From Apus apus (lineage: Eukaryota > Chordata > Aves > Apodiformes > Apodidae): a stretch of DNA of 64,000 nucleotides. The stretch covers positions 15,256,780 through 15,320,779 of the forward strand of contig NC_067291.1 of assembly GCF_020740795.1 (NCBI RefSeq), read 5' to 3'. A model generated the notes under the pieces. The model searched no databases. It was not told the origin of the DNA and was given only the letters and a program-made list of their open reading frames with translations. How positions within the stretch are numbered: the stretch's first letter is position 1; each line of letters starts with the position of its first letter. Position numbers and translations under genes: made by a program. Positions 12,676 to 24,600 of the stretch are shown here, piece by piece.

Positions 12676-15600
12676 GTAAGTACCCACTTCCCCACCGCGG
12701 AGGGGTGCGGAGGGGCGCGGAGGATACGGGTGCTAGAAGCCGAGGAGAAGGAGGTGGAGGCGGCGGCGGAGAGGAGGGGGGAGCGCCCGGACAGTTTCTT
12801 TGTCTCCTGCTCTCCCGGTTTCTTGCCGCGCCGAAGTGGGAAGGGAGCTCGCTCCGCTCCCGCGCAGCGCCGCGGAGCCGGCGGCAGCCCCGGGAGGGCC
12901 CGCCCCGCCGCCGGGCAGGACGGGGTGCGCCGGGTCACGGGGCCGGGGAGCGGCCACGGCGGTCTGGGCAGGGGTGCGGGGGCTGGTAACGCTCCCCTTG
13001 GAAACCCCGAGATGCTGGTCCGGGTAGGGATGCTGCAGCAGGTACCGGTCCCGTTAGAGACAGTGAGGTGCCGGTCCCGGTAGGGATGCGGGAACAGGTA
13101 CAGGTGTGGGTAGGAATGCTGGAACAGGGGTAGGTCTGGTTAGGGATGCTGGAGTGGGTACCAGCCTGGTTAGAGCTGTTGGAGCAGATGCTCTTCGGGA
13201 GAGCGGGGTTTGGGCGCGGACGGTGCTCAGGTGTTGAGGGTTTGGTGGAGCAGGTCCCTAAGCGGGATGCTGGTGCAGACAGTTTGGTGGTCGGGGCTGG
13301 TGGGGCAAGTTACAGTCTGGGGGGCCTCGGTACCGGTCCTGGTCCAGATGGGCGTGGTGCAGAGGCCACCGGTTCTCGGGGATGATGGATAAGGAACCAG
13401 TCTGCAGGATGCTGGAGCAAGACCCAGTCCACAGGGTGGGAGAGATTGAGCAGAGTGGGGGTGATGGAGCAGGGTGGGAGAACTCAACCCACTTGTCTGT
13501 CCCTATAGGCTGTGTCAGGGGCTTTGTGATAAACCCTTCCTGGCCACCTCCCAGGTGGGTGTTTACCTGTATGGCAGGGGCAAAAGCAGCCTCAAAGTCT
13601 CGGGAGAGGAGCAACACCCTACCCACCTCATAAACACCATCTCTTAGGGCTGCTTGAAAACTTAGGGGATGAGAGGAACAAATGCAGAGAGGCGGTTTTG
13701 CATTAACTTGAGGAACTCACTACAGCAGTGTGGGAAAACAAACAAAATAATTCTAGTAATGTGGGGTGCACTCGTAGTGCCCGACTGGCACAAGGTATTT
13801 CTGCTTGGGACCAGGTGGCATTGCCCACTGTGTGTTGCATCAAAATAAATACCTGGCACTTGGAGCTGAAATTGTAAATGAAATACAGTGACATTCTTCG
13901 TTGTTTCATTGTTACATTATATTGGGCACCACAGGCGAGAACTGCTCACAGGTCAGCAGCCTTGTCCAGAAACATCCAGCACCAAACTGTAGGTTACCAG
14001 GCTAGATGAATGGCTGCTCTGCAATGAGCTGGCACGATCTATGTAGTACTGAAGGAAATTAAGAGCTTTTGAAGGATCCTCCCCATCGGACAGGCTGCTC
14101 TGAGCCCCCTGTTTTCCTCCCATCTTCTTTTCCAGCTTATGTTCTTTCTTCTCTCTCCTTGTCTATCTGCTAGATCTGTCCGCTAGAACTTGCTGTGCCC
14201 TTATTGAAAATCTATTCTGTGTTGTTACTTGTCCTGTTTTCACTCTGGTTCATTAGGGATTCCCAGTGTTGTGGGTTTTTGTTGGTTTTTTTTCTCCTGT
14301 GCTTTTTGTGCATTGTATGGAAATTGGATGTTTGCTGGCAGCTTATCTCCAAGCCTTGGCATCCGAGTTTGTTGCTGTAGTTCCTCCAAGGAAGTACTGC
14401 CAAGCAGTGCAGCAGCAGAGACAGCAGCAGGGTCAGACGAGTTCTATAGAAACAGCAAGCAGCTTGTTCCATAGAGCATTTCTGAAATTGCAGTGCACAA
14501 GGTAACTAGCAGAAGAGAGGAGCACCCTATTCCCTAGGGAGTGAAGAAGAGGTCCTGCAATCTGGTGCCCTCTGGTAGGCGTTAGTCCCAGACCAGTTTT
14601 TCCTTGATGAGCTCCCAAATCAGCTGTGCTTCTGATCCAGGGGTGCACAGAGCAAAGATAGGACCTGCTATTTAAGAAGTGATCATGAAGTAGGGCAAAC
14701 TGACCCATTCTATTGCTTTGACCTCTCCCAGCTGCTTCTTTTCTCCATTCCATGTTTGAAGTGGTTTGGGTTTGATGAGCTCCTTCATCTCAAACACTGT
14801 AAGTGGCCAAATGCTGTCTGTCTTACACCCTAAGCTCTTAGTACAGGAGCCTGGCACAAAGAGTGCTTCATCCCCTTGTGCTGCTGTGGTACCAGGGATG
14901 GTCAACACCATGCTTTGACCTGGCTGAACTATATTCCTGGGGAGATGTGGAAAACCCAAGTGCCTGATCTGCGGCAGCAGGCCAGGGGATGATAAAGTGT
15001 TTTCAACTTTAAGGGCCAAGTGATTGCAGCATCTTTTGCAAACCGGTCCTGTAGGTGACAAGGATTGTGTGACAGCAAATGTGTGCAACAGTGTAGGGAA
15101 AAAGACCCTTCTAGAGTTGTCCAGGAGGGAACAGCTCCTCTCTGTGAGCGGTTTGGGAGGTATGGGGTTTTTGTGCAGCAATTGCCCAGGTCAGAAATTT
15201 GGATCATGTGGCTCAGAATCCTCCTCTACACCCCCATAGGCCCCTGTGTTCAGTTCTGCCCATGTTAAGGAAGGAGGAGAGCCAGGCGGGTGTCCCCTGG
15301 CAGGCTCATGGCACCAAGTGGGGGCTGGGAAACACAGGCAGGTGCAACTCTTTTCTTCTTGTTCCTTGGCATCAAAACACTCCGTAATTATTGTGAGGAG
15401 TGAACAGCTTGCCCACTTTTACACATACCCTGCCTGTGATTTGGATTGTCTTTGGAAGAATATGCTTCATATGGATGGGAGCAGGGGGAGCATATTTCTC
15501 TCACCTACAAATACTGAGAAATAGCAGAAAGAAAGAATAAAGTGTTAATTAGGTACAAAGTAAGAATATAGTATTACTGGCAAAAGGGGGGGGGGGAAAT

Positions 15601-18600
15601 CATGCTGTTTCTCCAAACAGTAAGTTCCCAGGTGAAGGGAGGTAGGAGCTAAGGGTGGCTGGAGCTGCTCTGCCAGCCAGAGGTTTCTGAGAAAGATGTT
15701 TGCTTCTCAAGCAGTCCCGTCTTGCTCTTGCAGATATTCTTACCCCACCTCCTGCAGACGGGAGATACTGAAACAAAGAGATGTTCAGGGCAAGGATGAG
15801 AATTCAGCAGTTTCTTGCTCCTGACCCTGCTGTTATTCCTTTCCTCCAGCCACCCCTGATGTGCGGATTTTCATCCTGCCACATCCCCGTGTTTCCATGC
15901 GTGTGCCCCCGGCGCACAGCCCCCTCTCCGGCTGTGCTGGGCGGTGCTGCAGGGTCAGTGGTCGCGCTCTCCTGGGCTCGCCCCTCGCCGGGTCGTGCTG
16001 CCGCGGCCCAAGCACTGAAGTGTTGCCCTTGTGAACGGGCTTGACACTTTGTTTCCCACCAACCACCTGGTTCCGGGCTGCTGAACTTTTCCTGCAGCCC
16101 GGTGCTGCCGGCGTTTCCCTCCATCGCTCCTGCTCGGGCTCTTTGTTTCGCTGGAGGGAAACAAAAGGTACATTCGCGTCTCTCTCGGGGAGCACTAAAC
16201 GCGGCCGCAGCCGTTTCTTCACCCACCCCAGGACAGGGGAGCGGGCCAGACCTCTCGCCGTGGAGGAAGACAAAGGACTCGGCGTCGAGTGGGATAATTA
16301 TTGCCGGTGATGAGGAGGAAAATTCAGCTCCTTGGTGGCAGTTTTTAAAGGGACTCTTCGTTAATATGCATCTGCTGTAGCAGTTCTGCAGGGGTCCGGC
16401 TGTGTCCTGATTGTCTGTAGAGGGAGCTGGTGACCTGCTGCCTCCAGGTGACTTCTCAAATTAGCTGTGAGCCATCTTAGGGAGCACTTGACACTTGGTA
16501 ATGGGTCGGACCTTTTCTCTGCTAGTCCAGACCACATGCCTTTTTATCCTGATTACAAGAGGAATTATATTCTGCTCTTCTTAAGTGATGAATTGGAGTA
16601 CTTACTATTGCTGGCCGGCCTGCCTGCCACCTTGTCAGTGAATTGCCACTTTTTCCTCATGTGCCCTTTTCTAATGTCTCCTTTTGAAGGCCCAGGAATG
16701 CCACAAAAAGATTTTGTGTCCTTTATGGTGGCTCATGTGCTTGCTCTGAATGGTCTGTAGTGTGCTGTAGTCATAACACTTCTTGTCAAGGTTGGTCCAT
16801 GGGCTATAAATGTCCTGCTTGGGTCTTTGGGGCTGTGATTTACTGCACCTGACCCAGAGTCAGTCTAAGACTTGCTCTCCACTAGAACATTTTGTTGAAA
16901 AAGGTGTGATATTCTACCAACATATACTTTTGTGCACGCATACAGTGGGTGCACACAAGCCGACAATAATCCAGGTTGGTCTGGAGGAGTAATAACTCTG
17001 TCCAGAACAGAAGCCCACAGGCACCTTGTAACTATTCAAGTCAGTGGAGCCAATGGAGAGAGTTTTGTAGTTGTAGGGCAGGGCTCTAAATAAAGCCCCA
17101 TGACACATCAGGCTGGAAGATAGAAGCAATGTTGGAGCACTGGTTTGGCCAAGAAAATACTCAGTGTAGGCTTTAATGGCAACTCTTCTGATGATAACTT
17201 GAGCTCAAGGAGCCTATGTTAGGCTGGGTGCAGTGTTTCCCTTCCCTGTAAAGCACTCCTTCATCTCCTGCTGCCCTGCAGGGCTGGCTGCCGCAAAGAT
17301 GTCTCCAAAACCCCTGTGCTCCTGCCCAGAGTAAGCTGAAGGAGATCATAGAATATTTTGGGTTGGAAAGGACCTTTAAAGGTCACTCTTTCATAAGAGC
17401 GTGTAATGATAGGACAAGGGGTAACAGCTTTAAGCTGGAAGAGGATAGATTTAGATTAGACATTAGGAGGAAATTATTTTCTGTGAGAGTGGTGAGACAC
17501 TGGCTCAGGTTGCCCAGAGAAGCTGTGGCTGCCCCATCCCTCGAAGCGTTCAAGGCCAGGTTGGATGGTGCTTGGAGCAACCTGGTCTAGTGGGAGGTGT
17601 CCCTGCCCATGCAGGGGGGTTGGAACTAGGTGATCTTTCAGGTCCCTTCTAACCGAAACCATTCTATGATCCAGTCCATAGTTTGTTTCCTTAAGAAATG
17701 GCGGGAGCAATGAACCTGCAGGGGATCTGTCCAGCAGAAGGGCTAGGAGCAGCAGGGTGGAAAGCACAGAAGAATCTAGTGGAACAAAAAGAAAACTCAG
17801 CTCTGTGAACATTAACAGTCCCTCTAAGGGCTTTCCAGTACAGTTGGTGAAAAGTTACTCTTTGGTCCAGTCCTGATTGTCAGCACCTTGCAAGACCCCC
17901 AAAAGAGGGAATCCCTGAGCTTGCCGAATGGGGAGGGCAGTGGCTGTGCACTTCATCAGCCAGTGCTTCTTGGGTGCAGAGTTGCCAAAGCCATGGCCAG
18001 TCCTACCCCCAGAGCAGCAAATGAGCAAAGCAGCTCCTGCAAGTGCTCTGAGTTTCCCTTTTCATAAAATTTTCAAAGTTGGAAAGGACATGTAGAGATC
18101 ATCTAGTCCAACTCTCCTGCTAAAGCAGGATTGCCTAGACCACATTACTCAGGACTGCACCCAGGTGGGGTTGGTTTTCCATCTCTAACCTCACAAATGC
18201 CCTATTCCAGTCTGGAAGGCAAAGGAAATCTTTTTCTCCCTGGAAAGAACAAGGAGTTGCAAATGTTGCTCCATTTAGAAAAGGCTTGTTGAGCAGCTAA
18301 CGGGGAGGTTAAGTGTTGCAGCCATCAGCAGTACGGTGCCCATACTGCTCCTCCGTGCTACTGCTGTGCTCATGGGCAGAGCAAAGCCCAGGGCCATGGC
18401 CAGCAGTGACACAGCAGATCCAGCTGCCACCGTAAGCCCCTTCTGGCCTCTTCTGGGCAAGGATAAAGGGCTCAGTTTCCTCTTGCATTCTCAGCAGCAA
18501 CTGTGGTTATTCTGCTAGAACATCTGTTCGTTGGTGCCTACTTGCATGCCAGATGTGCTTTTGATCTTCCACAAAAGTGTTTAGCAGGAGGTCCCTTATC

Positions 18601-21600
18601 TTTACTTGGGCTTTCAGGCTACAGGTATTTTGTTTTTTCATCCCTGAGACCAGCACAACTTAAATATATCTACAGGCACAGTTGCTATAAAAACCTGTTG
18701 TTGCAAAGACAGACTTCCTTTAATTGCCTCCATCATTTGTTTCCTCTGGGCCTGGGTCATCCTCAGCAGCAAGAAATAAGCCCAAACTACAATATTAAAT
18801 GAAAATTATTTTGCCACATCTCTGGTTTCTGTTCCAAGTTGCCTCTGGAAACAAAGGAGTTCCCTTGCACAGTAAATCCACTGTGGAGCAGAGTTTCAGG
18901 TATCCTTCAGCAAACACCACGGCAGGTGTCAGCAGCTCTGCCCTTTGCAAAGCAATAGAAAAAAAAAGGGGGAAAAGGAAAAAAAAAAAGTATATTTACA
19001 GCTCCTTTTTCTTTGTGTTTTCACTGTCGATCTAAACAACTCCTTGCCTTGGCTGAGCAGGAGCCTTGGTGGTGGTTTTGATCTTGAGAGATGCATCTTT
19101 GTCAAGAGCAGCAGCGCTGTCTCCGATCGGGAAGCGAAAGGGCCAATCCAGGACACGGCGCTGCCAAAACACAGTGCTGGGTAGTGGCAATGGCAAGGCA
19201 GGAGCAGGAGGGAAGATAGACCAGGAGGGCAGCACATGGTCAAGGTGCTCAATGTGTGAGTGGTGGGACCAAAACAGTCCAGAAGCAATGCCATGTCCTG
19301 CCATCAGATAACCCCTTAGGAGGATTCCCTGCGCCAGCCCCTGGGTGATCATCACTCTTGAGGGGCACACAGTAAGGCAGACACACAGTCAGCTGTAGGA
19401 ATGCTCCCCTTGGTCAGGCCATCAGCAGCTCCAATCGCCCTGATCCCACTACCTCTGCTGGCCCCACTTCTGACCCTTCTGAGGTTCTTTGTTTACATGG
19501 AGTTTGATTCCTCGTGCTAGCTGCCCGTGCGCTGGGTCAGCTCTTTCCAAATGTAAGTGCTGGACTCTTTCTTATTGCTACTCCAAATGAAGTCCTGGTT
19601 ATTACGTACAGAAATCACAAACAAACACCAAAAATCCCCAGGCTGGCCATCTGCATGCTGGGCACACCAGCCCTCCCTGCCCAGTGCTCTCCACAGGCAA
19701 GACTGCTTTTAAAAGCCCATATTGTTGCAGACACAACACAGTTTTGAAGTGCTCTCTTGAGGCCTCCCTCAGATGAACAGCATCGTGGTGGGCTCCAGGT
19801 ATTGCCCATGTGTCTGACAACTCTAAATCAATGAATGGTTCGTCTGCTGAGACCCATCACCTCCCAGCCCAGGCTCTATCAGCATCCTCAGGAATAGGTT
19901 TCAGCTCTCAGGCAGCAGCTACAACAGGGAATATGTCCCCTGCAAAGGTTAAGCATCATCATAAGGCATCTCTAGCACTTTTTAAGACACCCAGGCATGC
20001 ATTTGACTGTCAACCTGCAGCTGCTCAGTTGGTCATTAAACTTCTCCTTCTTACTGCTGCCTGGACTTCCATGGTGTGTCTTTATGAACCAGGGGAGGAG
20101 AGAGCAAGCCAAGTTCTGAAACCACTATTGGCTTTTCAATATTTGGCATCTCCTTTATCTGGGGAGTAAGTCCCTGCAAAGGCCCTGGAATGGCTCTGTT
20201 GTTGGTGAGTGCTTGTTATGGTGGGCAAATAGCTCAGGCAGCTGCTGGCTGTGGGATGCAGCTCTCATCCAGGCACTCCCAGCCTGTATGCATGCTGGTA
20301 CAGAAGAACCATGCCAGGAGGATGTCACTGCCCAGAAGAGGTCCTCAGCATCCACATCAACAGTGGAAGAAGAAACCACATGAGACCTTTAGTATTCCAA
20401 GGGGCCATGCAAAGCAATGGGAAAAACAGGCAAGAGATGAGTGTGGGAGGATGAGCCTGAGCATCCTCAGATATTGTATATTTTCATATTGCACCATTCC
20501 CATTTCCCAAGGTATGTGGTATCCAAGGTGCTGCAGGGCCCCTGGATTTCTGCCTTTTGGGACACATTCAGGGTGACCGGATCTGCTGCAAAATAGATGC
20601 TGTGCTCTTTGCACTCCTTGATAGCTCCGCTCTGTTGGCTGAAAAAATTATCTTGGGAAAACTGTGCAGTGTAAGTATGTTTTTTAAGCAGTGAGGCTTT
20701 TGTCTTGGCTCCTTTCTGGGGCTTTGCTGGGCTCTTGGCATTTTTTTTCCTTCTCCCTTCCAAAGGGAAGGCTAAATACCAAACACCATGCCCCCCTTCT
20801 CCCCCAAGTCCCAAACCCCTCACTTTTTCCTGCTTCAGTGTCTTTGTCTGTACTGGCTGTTTCATCAACACACCCAAAGAAACTGAACTGTTGCCAGGAA
20901 TAAACTTTTAATGGAAGTCCTGTGAGGAAGGAAGGAAGGTCCTGCTGGTTTGCAGGATGGGGAGTGGTGAAGGGTGTGACATCTGAGTCCTGTGAGCACA
21001 TGAGTATTTTGTCTTTACAGCAGTACTAAAACAAGAGCATCATGGGGTGATCGAGTCAGGCTGTGCTGACGTTATGGTAAATACATGTGGATGTGAGACC
21101 TGATACTCTACATGTGATAGAGATTTCTCTGGCTCAGGGAAAGCACATTCTCGCTTGGGGGCAGAGCCTGGAAGTCCTGGAGCATGGCTCCTTTGTGAGC
21201 AGCAGTAACCTTCAGGCTGCTCTGAGCATCCTCCTGCCTCTTGCAGGTCCTTCAGGGCAGGGAGCTCAAGGCAAGGACAGAGGTTTGGATGTGGTGCTCT
21301 GGTGACACCACGGCAGAGTGATCCTCAGTGTCCTGGTGGCAGCTGCCTGTTGCCTTGTGTCCTTTAGTCTTGTGCTGTTCCTGCTGATTCCTCACCAGTT
21401 TTGTCACATAAGCATTTCAGCCTAATTGGCTTATTCCCTATTAGGCAATAGGTGTCTCTGTTTCGCAAACTCATACGTCTTGATTCCTGCATCCTCAGCA
21501 TATGCTTGCAATGATTGCACACCATGATTTGCAGCCAAGCAGAAACCTCAGGGCTAAACCTGGCTCTCATTTTCCTGGGACCTGCTGTGGAGCCACAGTT

Positions 21601-24600
21601 GCTGCCTGACAGGTAGGGATGCTGAGCACCTTCCCATCTTGTTGTGGTCCCTGGGAAGGAGCCCACAGGATGGGTGATGTGATGGAGGTGGGATTGGGGT
21701 ATGGGAGGAGGCAAGAAAGGTTAGCAGAGCTGGTTTGCATGAGACTGACAGATCTGCCTTTCCCCATGGTGAGTTATAGCAAGCACCTTGAGCAACTGCT
21801 GCTTTTACACTGAGTCTCCTTGGCTTGCTGGAAGAGACTACACCACCAGCAGGCTGCACTAGCACTGCCCCATGGCTCGTGCACCAGAGCTCCATCAGGC
21901 CCCCAGCAGGACAAGGTGATCTTCCTGAAAGCCATGGTACAGGCACACTCCCAAACGTGGTCATATGACTCAGTAGAAATAATAAAACTTGGAGCAGCAA
22001 AAATAGTACCTGATATTTAGGAAGTTTTTGACACTCAGGCTGCCAAGATGTGACAATATGAACAAGTGAGATTTTAAACACATCGAAGTGCGATTTCAAA
22101 TGTCTCATCAAGATGTATCAGAGGATCTTTCATCCTAGCAGATAAATGCTTTAGAAATATCTTTCAAATGAATCTCTACAGAGGGGACCGTACTTGCCAG
22201 GCAAGTGCAGGTACACAAGGCTACCTAACAGCCACCACTTCCCTTAATCACAGTCTCCTCCATGTGCTGTGATAAAAGCTGCAAAACTGATTGGTGAAAT
22301 GTCACAGGGAGTGATCTGCAAGTGTCCGATGTCCTGGCTCCTCCTGGTGTGTTATGGGAAGTGATACAGGGAGGTGAGATGAGAAAGGAGCCTGTGAGAG
22401 CTGCATTTCTGGAGGGGGGAGCCCAGGTATTAGAGCAGGTGTGTGATGTTGTGCTTGTACATGGGCCCGAGGTTCAAAAATGCATCTCTGACCTCATCAT
22501 TTCTCACCTGGCTTTGGCTTTTCTTTCTGGTTTGCAAGCTGGTTTACATGTGGGGCTAACCAGCATTGAAGCCTTTCCTCTCCAAATTTTTTCTCTCCTG
22601 TGATAGTATTTAATGGACATGAGAGGACTTCGACCTAAAACCTGCAGAAGCCACTTGAGTGTCTAGTGAGAAGCTCGTAAGGGCACTTGTCTGTGAATGT
22701 GGCCTTCTTCCGTCTTTTCAATAAAACCCTGATGTGCAGATGGAAAGCCACGTTATGGTCCCCAGGGAATCCTTATTTTCAGCCTCTGGGCTTGGTTCCT
22801 GCTCAGTTGGGAAAGCCATGTTATGGTCCCCAAGGAATCCTTATTTTCAGCCTCTGGGCTTGTTTCCTGCTCAGTTTGGGCTCCCTGGGCACGTTTGCTT
22901 CCCTACCCCGTGGGACGGGCTGGACAGGTTGGCACTTGGCAGTCAATCATTTTCCCTTTTGTAGACAACTTGGAAATGTAACCATTTCCTCCCCCAAAGC
23001 TCTGGAGTAGCATTTGCTACTTTGCTGGTCTCAAATCCTGAATTTCAGAGAAGAAGAGGGAGAGTTTAAACCTATATCCCAAGCAGCGGTCAGAGCAAAT
23101 CCTGCTTCACCTTTGAGGACTCAGGGAGCACATGGCTGAGCTTAATGACTGTACTGCTCTTAGCAAAATTAATTCGCTCACGTAACAGAGCAGTTGGTGC
23201 ATCCAAGCCCATCTCTAAGGATGGCATGAAGATGCCAGCTCATCCCTAGTGTTACATGGTCTGGCTTATGCTCGTGAATGCACATGAGATTATATATCAC
23301 TGTGAGTGTCTGCAGGAGCAAAATCTATATCGAGTTTGAGAGGAGGGGGGTGATTTATGTGTTTGTATTTCATTTTCAGTGGCTGGGCAGCATCTCTCTT
23401 TCCCCAAAACTGTTAGTTACAGTGCCTGGGTCCATCTAGCCACAAAGCAACATCTTGCAGAGGGTCTGTGAGCATCCTGCTCCGCATCCCCTCCCCACCT
23501 AGCTGCCTCAGGGACAGCCCATGGGTTGAGGGGGCAGTGTTTTTGGGAGTGATGGTCCCTGACCAGGCCTGCCATCATGCTCAGGTGCTTTTCAGATAGA
23601 AAAAAGAAATTAACAGTCTTGAGGACTGTATCAGAGCAACCCTTAAAAACCTAAGTTTATATACCTGGTGATTATTTTTCAAATAAACATGGCTTGCAAC
23701 CTGCAGCCATTTCAGGAGACCAATAGCTACATGTGCACTTCAAACCAGTAAGACCTTTTCAGATCATGTGCATGGTTCTCTGGGTGGTGCGTCCTGCCCT
23801 CTCACCCAGCAAGGGCTGTACTTGCTCTCAGCAAGTAAAGAGCAGCATTTTCAAGAGCACAGGTCTGCTGTAAGCCCATAGTGCCTGCTCCTGTCCTGAC
23901 TTGTGGGACTGTCCTTTTAGGTGTTACAGGCCAAGCCACTTCACCCCCACTGTCCCAGCCATAAAACAAGGATCATAAAATGCTCCTAATACAAAAGCAG
24001 GCTGTGAAAACTTAATTAGTAGGTGTTAATAATTTGAACTCTGTTAAAACTGTGGCACTCTGAACTCTCTTTCTGAGGAATTCAGGTGAATAAATTCTGT
24101 TTAACAATCCCCTGAGGGAAGGGGTTACAGAGATGTTATTATCTCTTTTATGTGGAGGAGAGAGAAGGGTTGGTCAAGGACTTAGGTTGCCCAAGTTCAG
24201 GAAGAAGCAAAAGTTTTGGTCCATCAGGAATGGGCTCCACAAACGTGTCTCCATTGGTGACTGGGTATGGCTGAAATTTCTGGGTAGTTCATACTTCTCG
24301 TACCCACTTCCCCTGTGGATTCCCTGACACAGAGGCTGGGGAGAGGCAGGAATTGGAGGTGGGTATTGTAAAATATCCATGGAAAACACATTTTTTAATT
24401 TGTAAGCCTGAGAATATATGGATGTGTAAAGGCTGTTCTTAGAGATCCTCTTGCCCAAAGAGGCTGGGTGACCTACTTGTTCAGTCAAAGCAGCTTTGAT
24501 TTCATGTATCGAAATTGCTCCAAGCAGGACTGAGTCATATCTAGCAACAATTAAGATAATCATTTATTAAGTGGGAAACGATGAAAAGGGAAGCAAAAAC

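Larger units (their letters stand above)
12120..13010 (+). promoter_or_regulatory. CpG-island promoter of ST8SIA2
   Basis: This stretch of roughly 0.9 kb is extremely GC- and CpG-rich, in sharp contrast to both flanks. It contains Sp1-type GC boxes (GGGGCGG around 12429-12444 and 12471-12477) and spans exon 1 and the start of intron 1. No TATA box was seen in the hundred bases before the ATG. Mammalian ST8SIA2 promoters are likewise known to be TATA-less, GC-rich and Sp1-dependent. The transcription start cannot be placed exactly; it is probably within 12,100-12,550. Confidence 0.8.

Noticed and set aside
12201..12989. 262-codon + strand and several other long frames on both strands in the CpG island
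   Set aside because: CpG-rich DNA is poor in stop codons. The translations are Arg/Gly/Ala/Pro low complexity, and this one starts at GTG and overlaps exon 1 in a different frame.
21554..22111. 185-codon minus-strand open frame in intron 1
   Set aside because: No domain or family recognised, no splice context, and no supporting promoter or signal. Treated as chance.
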